64,000 bases of DNA from Candidatus Nitrosocosmicus agrestis (GTDB taxonomy: Archaea; Thermoproteota; Nitrososphaeria; Nitrososphaerales; Nitrososphaeraceae): the NCBI RefSeq assembly GCF_008389435.1, contig NZ_VUYS01000008.1, forward strand, positions 8,774 to 72,773, read 5' to 3'. The notes beneath the pieces are model-generated. The model saw only the letters and a program-made list of their open reading frames with translations, was not told the DNA's origin and did no database searches. Positions 1-8,339 of the stretch are shown here, piece after piece. The translations under genes and the position numbers were made by a program. How positions within the stretch are numbered: the first letter of the stretch is position 1; the number at the start of each line of letters is the position of its first letter.

Positions 1-1254
1 ATAGCCTGCTATGACAAGGCGATAGAAATCAACCCACAATATGCAGATGCTTACAACAACAAAGGATTGTCTCTTTACTACCTTGGAAACAACCAGGAAG
101 CCATAGCCTGCTATGACAAGGCGATAGAAATCAACCCACAATATGCAGATGCTTACAACAACAAAGGGCTTTCACTCTATTATATCGGAAACCAGGAAGC
201 CATAGCCTGCTATGACAAGGCGATAGAAATCAACCCTGAATATGACCTTGCATACTACAATAAAGGAATAGTTTTATCCGTTACAGGTAATAACCAGGAA
301 GCCATAGCCTGCTATGACAAGGCGGTAGAAATCAACCCACAATATGCAGATGCTTACAACAACAAAGGATTGTCTCTTTACTACCTTGGAAACAACCAGG
401 AAGCCATAGCCTGCTATGACAAGGCGATAGAAATCAACCCTGAATATGCAGATGCCTTCTACAACAAAGGTATGGCCCTCTCTGCTTTATCCAAGTTCGC
501 CGAGGCTACAACATCATTTGAAAAGGCGATAGAAATCAACCCCTACTTTGCAGATGCCTTCTACAACAAAGGTATGGCCCTCTCTGCTTTATCCAAGTTC
601 GCCGATGCTATGCTATCATTTGAAAAGGCGATAGAAATCAACCCCTACTTTGCAGATGCCTTCTACAACAAAGGTATGGCCCTCTCTGCTTTATCCAAGT
701 TCGCCGAGGCTACAACATCATTTGAAAAGGCGATAGAAATCAACCCCTACTTTGCAGATGCCTTCTACAACAAAGGTATGGCCCTCTCTGCTTTATCCAA
801 GTTCGCCGATGCTATGCTATCATTTGATAAAGCGTTGGAGATTGATTCTGAATATGTTAAAGCTTTAAACGGTAAATCTTGGATCCTGGCATATCATTTC
901 CCATCCAGGATGGATGAGGCGTTAGAAATCATAAAACGGGCTATGGGTATAGACCCGACTGATATTGATGTTCTTTACACATATGGATATATCCTGGAGA
1001 ATATGGGTTCGTACAATGAATCTGTCTCAATCTATAGGCACATTCTCAAGCAAGATCCTTTGATTCCTGAAGTATGGTACCGCTGTTTTATATCAAAAAA
1101 ACAAACTGCAGATGCCGACCTTCCACACTCTGACTTTTATTTGGATCAAGCAATAGATCTTGATTCAAACTATGCAACACTTTCGAAAATGGATGGGCAA
1201 AGAAGATCCCATGAGAAGAACTCACATTTTTCAATTCCGTTTTTAGGATTATGA
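1..1254 (+). CDS. TPR-repeat protein, 5' end cut by the window edge
   Basis: The frame is open from base 1, so the true start lies outside the window; the first possible start inside it is a TTG at 67. The protein is an array of 34-residue tetratricopeptide repeats with the usual pattern (A-x-x-x-Y-x-K-A-I-E-I-N-P-x-Y-A-D-A-x-x-N-K-G). TPR solenoids scaffold protein-protein contacts. Two homogenised repeat families are visible: an IACYDKAIEINP type up to about 460, and an ALSKFAEATTS/ADAMLS type from 469 to about 830. The last roughly 130 residues hold diverged repeats and a non-repeat tail. One repeat near 190 lacks a single codon (33 residues). No signal peptide can be judged because the N terminus is missing. 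The partner is unknown. Confidence 0.9.
   Translation: MACYDKAIEINPQYADAYNNKGLSLYYLGNNQEAIACYDKAIEINPQYADAYNNKGLSLYYIGNQEAIACYDKAIEINPEYDLAYYNKGIVLSVTGNNQEAIACYDKAVEINPQYADAYNNKGLSLYYLGNNQEAIACYDKAIEINPEYADAFYNKGMALSALSKFAEATTSFEKAIEINPYFADAFYNKGMALSALSKFADAMLSFEKAIEINPYFADAFYNKGMALSALSKFAEATTSFEKAIEINPYFADAFYNKGMALSALSKFADAMLSFDKALEIDSEYVKALNGKSWILAYHFPSRMDEALEIIKRAMGIDPTDIDVLYTYGYILENMGSYNESVSIYRHILKQDPLIPEVWYRCFISKKQTADADLPHSDFYLDQAIDLDSNYATLSKMDGQRRSHEKNSHFSIPFLGL
469..831 (+). repeat. 102-bp tandem repeat with 204-bp higher-order period
   Basis: Units start at 469, 571, 673 and 775. Units 1 and 3 are identical and carry codons for AEATTS. Units 2 and 4 carry ADAMLS and are identical until about 831. 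The array is therefore a duplicated dimer inside the TPR coding region, a sign of recent unequal recombination or gene conversion. Confidence 0.9.
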
Positions 1255-1455
1255 AAAACCACTGAGAGAAATCATTCATTTGTATTTGTTTTCAAGCAGG
1301 CTATGATTTAGATCCTCAATTTTATTTAAGGAATTAGATTTTATTATTATCGAAGTGATTGGAACATTCAAGATTTAGAATTAATTACTAAAAATTTATT
1401 TTGGCATATATTTTTGTAATAAGATAAATAACATCCTGTCATTGATATGTATTGA

Positions 1456-1860
1456 ATGCCATTGGACTTGTTTAGTCAGGATTCCGCAAAAGTTCACTGT
1501 GATCGCATAATACAATTAGATGATAGTATTAGGTTTGCCGGGATTGCTAATTCTATGGGAACCTTGATAGCTTCATCCTATCGAATGCAGCTCCAACCTT
1601 TATTGAATGACGATGAAACCAAGCTTTACGCGATGCAGGCTGTATTGCGGGCAGAACTTAGAGAAGATTTTCAAAAAAATATGGGTACATTAATTTATTC
1701 TGTAGGCAAGTATGACAAATTACTTCGAGCCACCATCCCATTGATAGGATTTGATTACAAAAAATTTTATCTTCTTTTGTCATTGGATGTCGAATCGGAC
1801 GCCTTCTCGATACTTGAAAACAAAGTAGTGTTATACCTTAAGAATGAGTTTCCAAAGTGA
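1456..1860 (+). CDS. Small thaumarchaeal protein, roadblock-like (DUF6659-like)
   Basis: This is a 134-residue soluble protein starting at ATG 1456. The segment around residues 15-60 (CDRIIQLDDSIRFAGIANSM, then a Gly-Thr-Leu-Ile strand and a Leu-Leu-Asn-Asp-Asp-Glu helix start) resembles a small family I recall as widespread and multicopy in ammonia-oxidising archaea. Its beta-alpha pattern is reminiscent of roadblock/LC7 dimers. No catalytic motif or membrane segment is visible. A role in signalling or as a regulatory subunit is only a guess. It lies 200 bp downstream of the TPR gene and appears to have its own promoter region. Confidence 0.65.
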   Translation: MPLDLFSQDSAKVHCDRIIQLDDSIRFAGIANSMGTLIASSYRMQLQPLLNDDETKLYAMQAVLRAELREDFQKNMGTLIYSVGKYDKLLRATIPLIGFDYKKFYLLLSLDVESDAFSILENKVVLYLKNEFPK

Positions 1861-1955
1861 TGAGTTTACAGGACCTAGGAATCGAACTTTATTGATGTGT
1901 AATTCTTTTATAGTATGTTGTAAAATTTTTGTATTTACAATCTAAAAATGCCTAA

Positions 1956-1963
1956 TTTTATAA
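1956..1963 (+). promoter_or_regulatory. TATA-like box of the Cys-rich miniprotein
   Basis: The sequence is TTTTATAA in AT-rich DNA. Its distance to ATG 1986 fits a leaderless transcript with the first transcribed base at or next to the ATG. Confidence 0.35.
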
Positions 1964-1985
1964 GGCATGTTATGTCTAATATTGT

Positions 1986-2117
1986 ATGAGACAAAGATTT
2001 TCAATGGGAACTAGATGCGAATGTATGTGTCATGGTAAAGCAGACATCTCAGAATATTGTGGTTATTGTTCTTCCTCACACCGTAGGCCAAACAATGGTG
2101 GAAGATTTAGAGGTTAA
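1986..2117 (+). CDS. 43-residue Cys-rich miniprotein (possible zinc ribbon)
   Basis: ATG 1986 to TAA 2115-2117 encodes 43 residues. The core is C-x-C-x-C-H-G, then about 10 residues later C-G-Y-C, followed by an Arg/Gly-rich basic tail (SSSHRRPNNGGRFRG). Cys pairs flanking a short loop, with a basic tail, suggest a small zinc-binding protein that may touch nucleic acid. A TATA-like box (TTTTATAA, 1956-1963) is centred about 26 nt before the ATG, as expected for a leaderless archaeal mRNA. No family can be named. The protein is too short for routine gene calling, so the call rests on the Cys pattern and the promoter position. Confidence 0.55.
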   Translation: MRQRFSMGTRCECMCHGKADISEYCGYCSSSHRRPNNGGRFRG

Positions 2118-2362
2118 TGATATAAAACCTGTCCACTGTAATCCCGAGCCCTAAAGATTAGTTGTTTTTATATAAATTTAGTAAATTATTCTGAATTTAA
2201 ATAATATCTGAGCTACTGGATAGCTTGTTTTTAAAGATTTTATGGTAGTATATTGATATGCTACGAGTTATAGATAAAAGGCTAATGGAAAACAAAAAAT
2301 ATAATTTTTCTTCTTACTTTATTTCAAAAACAAAATCAATTAATATTGTTGTCTTTTTAAAA

Positions 2363-2692
2363 TCAGATTTCTTTCCAATGTTTTTCTAAATCGCCGAGTC
2401 TGCTCATGGCATCGAGATTACTTCTTAATTCACAATAACAATCTTCGCTTCTAATTTTGGAAAATACTTGGATAACCTGATCATTTGTGACTCCATGTTT
2501 TATGTCATAATGAATGTTTCTGATAATGTTTGAAAGGCTGCCATATTTTTTGTGTTTCCTGATCTCCCATTTTGATGCGTCACTTGGTAGACCTTTAACA
2601 TATTTTAGCACTGTCTTTTCCATATTTTCTATATGCCAACTTTTTAAAGGAAAATTATTCTGGGTCAAAAAACCATCCAATATATATTCCAC
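2363..2692 (-). CDS. Hypothetical 109-residue protein
   Basis: It starts at a GTG (2692, minus). The protein is soluble, charged and helical-looking, with no transmembrane segment. Features include a central basic segment (WEIRKHKKYGSLSNIIRNIH), two close Cys residues (C-Y-C) near residue 86, and a Trp-Lys-Glu-Ile C terminus. I do not recognise a family. Coding is supported by normal composition and by the absence of a better frame on the other strand. It stands alone between two AT-rich gaps. Confidence 0.5.
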   Translation of the reverse strand: MEYILDGFLTQNNFPLKSWHIENMEKTVLKYVKGLPSDASKWEIRKHKKYGSLSNIIRNIHYDIKHGVTNDQVIQVFSKIRSEDCYCELRSNLDAMSRLGDLEKHWKEI

Positions 2693-3015
2693 AAGGAAGT
2701 ATATAACATTGCAGTAAGGTCTTTATATAGACAGTTGATATTGTGCATCTTCTGTTTGTGATTTAGATGGCTTTTTAGTCATTTTCAAACCTTTAAACTG
2801 CTATTATAAGAATTAATTTCATAGGTATGTAATGAGAGATCAGAATTACTGACAGAACTATAAATCCTTTTATCAGATCGTATCTATTGAAGATGCCTGA
2901 AATATACAAATTTCTAAATTTGATTGAAGGAACACTTTATTTGTTTAATTAGCTTTGATTTGAATTGATAATTTAAAGATTTTAACTAAAAAAAAGAGAA
3001 TAACTCACTGTGTGA
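2693..3015. other. Intergenic, nothing recognised
   Basis: AT-rich DNA between two minus-strand genes. No ORF, RNA-like fold or repeat was seen. Confidence 0.5.
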
Positions 3016-3393
3016 TTATTCTGTTGAATTGGCGTCAGTGCTTTGAGAAGTTCCTACTAAACCTGAGCTTTCAGGAGAGAATGCTGCGCCAGCAGAACCT
3101 TCTTGGAGTTCTGTCAATGCTGGAAATGAACAATCACCGTTTTGTTGTGCATTTAAGTTAAAGCTGTTACCGGTCAAAGCATTAAACTCTGGTGAAACTG
3201 ATTGTGCTCCAGATGCACCTGCTTGGTCTTGGCCTGTTTCTTGCTCGCCTTCACTGTTTGGTTGTTGACCTAATGCACTGTTTCCTGTACAATCTCCTAA
3301 TCCTCCGAGTGTTGCGGAAGCATTTGGGGCGTATACAGATACTATGCCTGCTAGAAGGATTGCAGAAATTATTCCTGTAATGAATTTATTCAT
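3016..3393 (-). CDS. Small secreted protein, Gln/Ser/Gly-rich
   Basis: This is a 125-residue protein with a clear Sec signal peptide: Met-Asn-Lys, then a hydrophobic stretch (residues 6-22) and an Ala-x-Ala-like site near A-S-A-T. The mature part is low in complexity and rich in Gln, Ser, Glu and Gly. It has only two Cys residues (D-C-T near 36 and D-C-S near 88), which could form one disulfide. No enzyme motif is present. It is probably an exported or cell-surface protein of lineage-specific type; its role is unknown. Confidence 0.7.
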   Translation of the reverse strand: MNKFITGIISAILLAGIVSVYAPNASATLGGLGDCTGNSALGQQPNSEGEQETGQDQAGASGAQSVSPEFNALTGNSFNLNAQQNGDCSFPALTELQEGSAGAAFSPESSGLVGTSQSTDANSTE

Positions 3394-3581
3394 CAGGGTG
3401 AAGACTCGAATATGCTATTTACAACTTTTTAAAATTTATTACCGATTACTGTTATTGAGAAATCCTAAGTATGTTTTTTAACATATTTTCTTTATTCATA
3501 TCTATGGACTATAGATATGTGGACTTTGACGGATTAATCTACATGTATCTTTTAATAGTTATGATGCCTTGTCCTGTATAG

Positions 3582-5033
3582 GTGACAAATAAACGGGATT
3601 TAATCAGTGGAGCACCTTCAATTCATAATTTATCTACATTAATTAAAGATAGAAAGTTTTCTCCATACGACCTTATGACTGACTGTATTGATAGGATTAA
3701 AAAACTCGATCCTTTGTTTAGATCTTTTATCTCTATAATTCCTGAGGATGTTTTGTTGGATAAGGCAAAAAAAATTGAAAAATCAATCCTAAATGGTAAT
3801 TACATTGGACCATTACATGGAATCCCTTATTCAGTAAAGGACATTGTACATGCAAAGGGACTCAAATGTACAGCTGGCTCTATGATTTATGTAAACCGTA
3901 TGTCTAAGAAAAGTGCGATATTAGTTAGACGACTAGACAATCAAGGTGCAATTATGATTGGAACTAATAATCTAAATGAATTTGCCTCTGGCATAACCGG
4001 CAAGAATTCTGTGTTTGGAGATTCTAAGAATCCTTACGACCCTTCTCGAATCTCTGGAGGTTCAAGTGGTGGTTCAGCAGTAGCCGTTTCAACGGGTATG
4101 GTGGCTTTTGCTATAGGTACAGATACTGGTGGTTCAGTACGAGTTCCATCTGCGTTATGCGGTGTTGTTGGATTTAAACCTGCATACCAATCTGTATCTA
4201 TGGACGGTATTATTCCTCTGGCTCCGTCATTAGATCATATAGGAATAATTACCCGTACTGTAGCCGACTCTTTTTTAATTTATGATATAATAAGTAAAAG
4301 GAATACATATAGTGCAAGTACAGTATTGAAAGGAAATAATCACGATCATCGCCCTCAAGAAGATGATGATGTTAATAATGTTCCTATAATAGGTTACCCT
4401 AAAGATTATTTTGTTGATAATTTGGATGAGAGTGTTCGAACAAATTTTGAAAAGTTTTTAGTAACGTTGCAGTATGGAGGATTTCCGACCAGAAAAATTC
4501 ATTTTAAAAATTCGTACAATTATTATCCCAGCTGGAAAACTATTAGATTGTATGAAGCTGCCAAGGTTCACACCAAGGATCTACAAGAAGATTCAGGACA
4601 GCTATCTCAAAATGTAAAGAATATGCTTATTGAGGGTAATAGAATTAGTGAAAGTGATTATCAAGATGCAAAGTCAGTAATTCGAAATATAAAAAAAGAT
4701 TTTGATCTGGTTTTTGAGAAACAATGTGAGCTCCTTGTCCTACCTACCGTGCCAATCGTTGCACCTAAGCTAAGACAAATATTTTATATTAACAAGAAAG
4801 GGGGAGAAGATGGTGACAGATCATTAACAAGAGATCTATTGTTAAGAAACACTATGATATTTAACAGTATTGGATTTCCTGCAATTAGCATGCCTCTCAA
4901 CAGATCTAGCAAAGATAATCCTTTTGATCTTCCAGTGGGATTACAATTTGTCTCTGCTCCTTCAAATCAGAAAATTCTAAGAATAGCAGGTGAAAAATTT
5001 GAAAAACTTCTTTGGCAAATTTCCAAAGCATGA
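3582..5033 (+). CDS. Amidase-signature hydrolase (GatA-like)
   Basis: This 483-residue amidase-signature protein has the complete Ser-cisSer-Lys triad. Lys86 lies in P-Y-S-V-K-D, Ser161 in S-G-G-S-S-G-G-S, and nucleophile Ser185 in G-T-D-T-G-G-S. The 75 and 24 spacing is that of GatA and related amidases. The family hydrolyses amides or, as GatA, supplies ammonia to misacylated tRNA. The GTG start at 3582 is forced, because the upstream in-frame ATGs run into TAG. No gatB or gatC lies nearby; the next gene is a creatininase-family hydrolase 97 bp downstream on the same strand. That leaves open a catabolic amidase rather than tRNA amidation. Confidence 0.85.
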   Translation: MTNKRDLISGAPSIHNLSTLIKDRKFSPYDLMTDCIDRIKKLDPLFRSFISIIPEDVLLDKAKKIEKSILNGNYIGPLHGIPYSVKDIVHAKGLKCTAGSMIYVNRMSKKSAILVRRLDNQGAIMIGTNNLNEFASGITGKNSVFGDSKNPYDPSRISGGSSGGSAVAVSTGMVAFAIGTDTGGSVRVPSALCGVVGFKPAYQSVSMDGIIPLAPSLDHIGIITRTVADSFLIYDIISKRNTYSASTVLKGNNHDHRPQEDDDVNNVPIIGYPKDYFVDNLDESVRTNFEKFLVTLQYGGFPTRKIHFKNSYNYYPSWKTIRLYEAAKVHTKDLQEDSGQLSQNVKNMLIEGNRISESDYQDAKSVIRNIKKDFDLVFEKQCELLVLPTVPIVAPKLRQIFYINKKGGEDGDRSLTRDLLLRNTMIFNSIGFPAISMPLNRSSKDNPFDLPVGLQFVSAPSNQKILRIAGEKFEKLLWQISKA

Positions 5034-5130
5034 GAGCTGTTTAAAACTGTATTTAAATATTTAATAAAAAAAGGGAAGATGAAAAGAGGAGAATCTCTCA
5101 AGGGAATAATTCTGCATAAAAAGTGAATAA

Positions 5131-5976
5131 ATGTTTATAGTTGGTCTGGATTTTCTGAAGGATATGAAGAGTACTTCAAAAAAGTATTTGCTAGAGAAAA
5201 TGAATGCTGTAGAAGTAAAAAAAACTATGAATTCAGATTCAATAGTTTTTGTAATTCTCGGTTCGTGTGAAAACCATGGAGATCATCTACCATTTGGTTC
5301 GGATTCATTATTTCCATTGAACTTGGCACAATTGATGATCGACGACATTGTCAAAATTCATCCAGAAAAAGAACATCAATTCATTATTCTACCTCCTATC
5401 CCGTACGGTGTAAGTATTCATCATATTGATTTTCAAATGACTATTAACTTGCAAGGCTCTACTATGATTTCAATAGTAGAAGATGTTCTTACTTGCCTTG
5501 CTGACAATGGTGTAAGGCGTGTAATAATTCTAAATGGTCATGATGGTAATATAGCTCCTGCTGAGTCGGCTGCAAGAAATGTAAAACATAAGTTTCCTGA
5601 AATGGTAATATCATGTTTAGAGTCTTGGTGGACGATGGTGGGCACAAAAGATAGTAAAATCTTTGATGTATGGAGTGGTTTGGGACACGGTGGGGAGGCA
5701 GAAACCTCTGCAATGATGAGTGTATGTCCGGATTTGGTAGATCTGAGTCTAGCTCCCGAACAAACTATTCCTAACCTTCCTGGTGAGGATGTTAGGATTT
5801 ATTGGAAGTTTAACGAGCTTACCAAAACCGGAGCCACTGGAGCACCAAAAACTGCTACAGTACAAAAAGGAAACGAAATCATTAAGATTCTTACCAAAGT
5901 GATTTTAGAGTTCATAGAAAAAATGGATACAAATAACTGGAAATACGGTATTTCCGTTCAAAGCCATAATACATAA
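5131..5976 (+). CDS. Creatininase-family metal-dependent amidohydrolase
   Basis: This is a 281-residue protein. Metal-site motifs of the creatininase family are in order: E-N-H-G-D-H-L-P-F-G-S-D near residue 48, I-L-N-G-H-D-G-N near 134, and G-H-G-G-E-A-E-T-S near 187. The family opens cyclic amides (creatininase) or deformylates flavin and deazaflavin precursors (ArfB-like), and some members act in cofactor maturation (MftE). The substrate cannot be read from sequence. A start at Met12 (5164) is also plausible, since the first 11 residues look non-conserved. It lies just downstream of the amidase gene on the same strand, possibly co-transcribed. Confidence 0.85.
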   Translation: MFIVGLDFLKDMKSTSKKYLLEKMNAVEVKKTMNSDSIVFVILGSCENHGDHLPFGSDSLFPLNLAQLMIDDIVKIHPEKEHQFIILPPIPYGVSIHHIDFQMTINLQGSTMISIVEDVLTCLADNGVRRVIILNGHDGNIAPAESAARNVKHKFPEMVISCLESWWTMVGTKDSKIFDVWSGLGHGGEAETSAMMSVCPDLVDLSLAPEQTIPNLPGEDVRIYWKFNELTKTGATGAPKTATVQKGNEIIKILTKVILEFIEKMDTNNWKYGISVQSHNT

Positions 5977-6074
5977 AAAAGGCTCCTTTATTGGTTAGGA
6001 CAGGGCAAAAAAATAGGTATCTAGAAAACCTATAAATCATAAGTTGATTCTTTTTACAATAATTTTAAAAAGAG

Positions 6075-6707
6075 TCAAGCGGCATTAATTTTCTGAGAAA
6101 TTTGAGCCACTCTCTTTCCTAGAGCCCTGGCAACTTTGATATCCTCATCATTAATTGCCTTGTTGGCCATCGGACCTACTATTCGGCTGGGACCATAAGG
6201 GCTTCCACTTTGAGTCAGTTCAGGAACTGAGTAAGGTACGCCTACAATTATCATTCCATGATGAAACATGGGAAACATCATGGAAATAGCTGTTGTTTCC
6301 TGCCCGCCGTGTACTGAAGCTGCTCCTGTGAACACTGCTCCAATTTTTCCTATTAACGAGCCTTCCATCCAAAGCTTGCTGGTTCGGTCCCAAAGTGCTT
6401 TTAGAGGAGCAGCCATATTCCCAAATCTTGTTGGTGATCCAAATATAATGGCATCATACATTGGCATCTCCTGAATTATAGTATCTATCTCACTAGTTGG
6501 ATATCGATCATTCATATCTTCAACCACCTTTGACCATTCTGGATTCTGTGACACTACATCCATAGGCACATCATCGGCAATTCTCCGTAAGGTCGCACTA
6601 ACATGAGATATCTCTTTAGCCCCATAAGCAATCTCTTCTGCCATTTTAACCGTATTACCATATCTAGAGTAAAATAGAATGAGGATTTTCGTGGTTCTGT
6701 CAGACAT
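6075..6707 (-). CDS. wrbA: WrbA-type NAD(P)H:quinone oxidoreductase
   Basis: This 210-residue flavodoxin-like protein has an FMN phosphate loop (F-Y-S-R-Y-G-N-T, residues 11-18). It also has the WrbA signatures G-S-P-T-R-F-G-N-M-A (near 90) and G-A-A-S-V-H-G-G-Q-E-T-T. WrbA reduces quinones by two electrons and protects against semiquinone-driven oxidative stress. Its length is normal for the family. It is convergent with the creatininase-family gene. Confidence 0.93.
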   Translation of the reverse strand: MSDRTTKILILFYSRYGNTVKMAEEIAYGAKEISHVSATLRRIADDVPMDVVSQNPEWSKVVEDMNDRYPTSEIDTIIQEMPMYDAIIFGSPTRFGNMAAPLKALWDRTSKLWMEGSLIGKIGAVFTGAASVHGGQETTAISMMFPMFHHGMIIVGVPYSVPELTQSGSPYGPSRIVGPMANKAINDEDIKVARALGKRVAQISQKINAA

Positions 6708-6846
6708 TGTTGTTATTCGTTTATTAATATTATTATTTTCTTATTTAAAGGGTCATCTATTTGAAGATTCGGTTACTCGTTACTTTGATTAGTTTAAGGG
6801 AATCAATAAACTTTATTTCATCTTATTGTGTAGATAAAAATGTAAT

Positions 6847-7164
6847 TTGGGAATTATTAGTTTTTTAATTGGTCTTGCAATTTCTACAATCTTGATTTAC
6901 CTTGTTACTAGATTGCTTGGGGAAAAAGAAGGATTTAAGATTGCCCTTTTGGCAGCCTTTTTGGGTTCTATAATGTTTGGAGTAATTGCTTTTATTTTTG
7001 GAAATGGCATAATCGCAGCAGCGATAGGTGGAATTATCTGGTTAATTGCCCTAAAATGGCTGTATAATACTGGTTGGTTAAAGGCTATCCTAATAGCGGT
7101 GGTTCTTTGGATTGTAGTATCTATAGTAGGAGTATTTTTGCCTATTTTTCCAAATCCATTCTAA
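6847..7164 (+). CDS. Small membrane protein, about three TM segments
   Basis: This is a 105-residue, very hydrophobic protein with a short Arg/Leu-Gly-Glu-Lys loop near residue 25. The start must be TTG 6847, since an in-frame TAA lies just upstream and no ATG exists. Three to four helices end in I-F-P-N-P-F. Gly-rich segments (G-N-G-I-I-A-A-A-I-G-G-I) suggest tight helix packing. No family is recognised. Confidence 0.65.
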   Translation: MGIISFLIGLAISTILIYLVTRLLGEKEGFKIALLAAFLGSIMFGVIAFIFGNGIIAAAIGGIIWLIALKWLYNTGWLKAILIAVVLWIVVSIVGVFLPIFPNPF

Positions 7165-7560
7165 ACGTTCAGCAACAAACGTTGTATTATTTTCCCACTT
7201 TTTTTTAGTTAATTTAGGTGAATAGAAAGCGAAATAAATTCAGTTAATTTGTAACCGCTTTCATATTATAGATCTATTATTTTCTTAATGGATTATAGTC
7301 ACCAAGACTAATTCGTTTAAAGTCATTATGTGTAGTAGACTCCTCTAATGATTATCTTATTCGGGTGCTCTTACCTTATCTTGTTATCATGATTTGGATC
7401 AATTTGTTTAATATCCTAAAGTCATGCTTTCTTTTTCTATGTAATTGACGCAAAAAATAGGCATTGTAATCCAAATAGGCATTGTAATCCAAATAGGCAT
7501 TGTAATCAAACCTCCTTCAAACAAAGAATCTCAAATATAGCAAAGTGCTATAGAGTAATC
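7165..7560. other. Intergenic with tandem repeat
   Basis: 396 bp between two membrane protein genes. Apart from the three 18-bp repeats near the 3' side, I see no gene; a 14-codon ATG frame at about 7345 is not convincing. Confidence 0.5.
7455..7508 (+). repeat. 18-bp direct repeat, three copies
   Basis: The unit AAATAGGCATTGTAATCC occurs at 7455-7472 and 7473-7490, with an almost identical third copy at 7491-7508. The array ends about 50 nt before the ATG of the TRIC-like gene. It may be a regulator site or simple slippage. Confidence 0.85.
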
Positions 7561-8205
7561 ATGAATGATATTCAGTTGGCCCTGAATTTTTATTATCCTA
7601 CTCTCATTCTTTTTTTAGATTATTTTGGGACTGTTGCCTTTGCTGTGACTGGAGCATTCAAAGCGATTGAACACAAGGCAGATTTAGTAGGGGTTGTGGT
7701 TCTGTCTGTCATAACTGGTTTGTCAGGAGGCGTAGTTAGAGATTTACTGTTTGGAAGAATTCCACCTTTAGCTTTGACTGATCCTATTTATTTTGTAATC
7801 GCAGTAGTTACAGGCTTTTTTGTGTTTTTTACCTATCATAGAATAAAAAAACATCTAGATACATTCTTAAAATGTGATGCAGTTGGTCTTGGTGTTTTTA
7901 CCGTTATTGGTGCAACTACTGCATATTCTATCTTTGGACAGAATTTCTTGTTAATTATGTTTGGAGGGTTGATCACTGCAACGGGAGGAGGAATTTTAAG
8001 AGACATTATAGTTAGAGAAATGCCGCTTGTATTCGCAAGGGAATTATATGCAACTGCAAGTTTTGTTGGCGTCGTTATTTTTTTTGTGTTGTTCATAACT
8101 GTAGATCCTATAATTGCTGCTTTGGCTGGGATATTAACTGCAACCTGTCTAAGACTGTTGGCTATGAAATATGGCTGGAATCTACCAAAGGCACGGCCTT
8201 CTTAA
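7561..8205 (+). CDS. TRIC/UPF0126 family membrane protein (YadS-like)
   Basis: This 214-residue protein contains the duplicated UPF0126 unit. The first copy has G-T-V-A-F-A-V-T-G-A near residue 22, followed by G-L-S-G-G-V-V-R-D-L-L-F-G-R-I-P-P. The second has G-V-F-T-V-I-G-A near 117, then G-G-L-I-T-A-T-G-G-G-I-L-R-D-I-I-V-R-E-M-P. Seven helices are expected. Prokaryotic relatives are trimeric cation channels of the TRIC type; some are linked to glycine uptake. It starts at ATG 7561. Confidence 0.9.
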   Translation: MNDIQLALNFYYPTLILFLDYFGTVAFAVTGAFKAIEHKADLVGVVVLSVITGLSGGVVRDLLFGRIPPLALTDPIYFVIAVVTGFFVFFTYHRIKKHLDTFLKCDAVGLGVFTVIGATTAYSIFGQNFLLIMFGGLITATGGGILRDIIVREMPLVFARELYATASFVGVVIFFVLFITVDPIIAALAGILTATCLRLLAMKYGWNLPKARPS

Positions 8206-8339
8206 TCGTTTGTTCTTTAGTTGAGACACATGGATTAGATATTTGTTATTTTAAGAATATTTGCATTATGATTGACAAAGAAATTTAAAAAAGTACATGT
8301 CTCCATGTAGTTTGGCACACAACAGTCCTTTGTTTTCTA

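Noticed and set aside
1861-1900. Possible tRNA T-arm (GTTCGATTCC on the minus strand)
   Set aside because: The flanking bases do not pair into a T stem and no acceptor stem or anticodon arm could be found.
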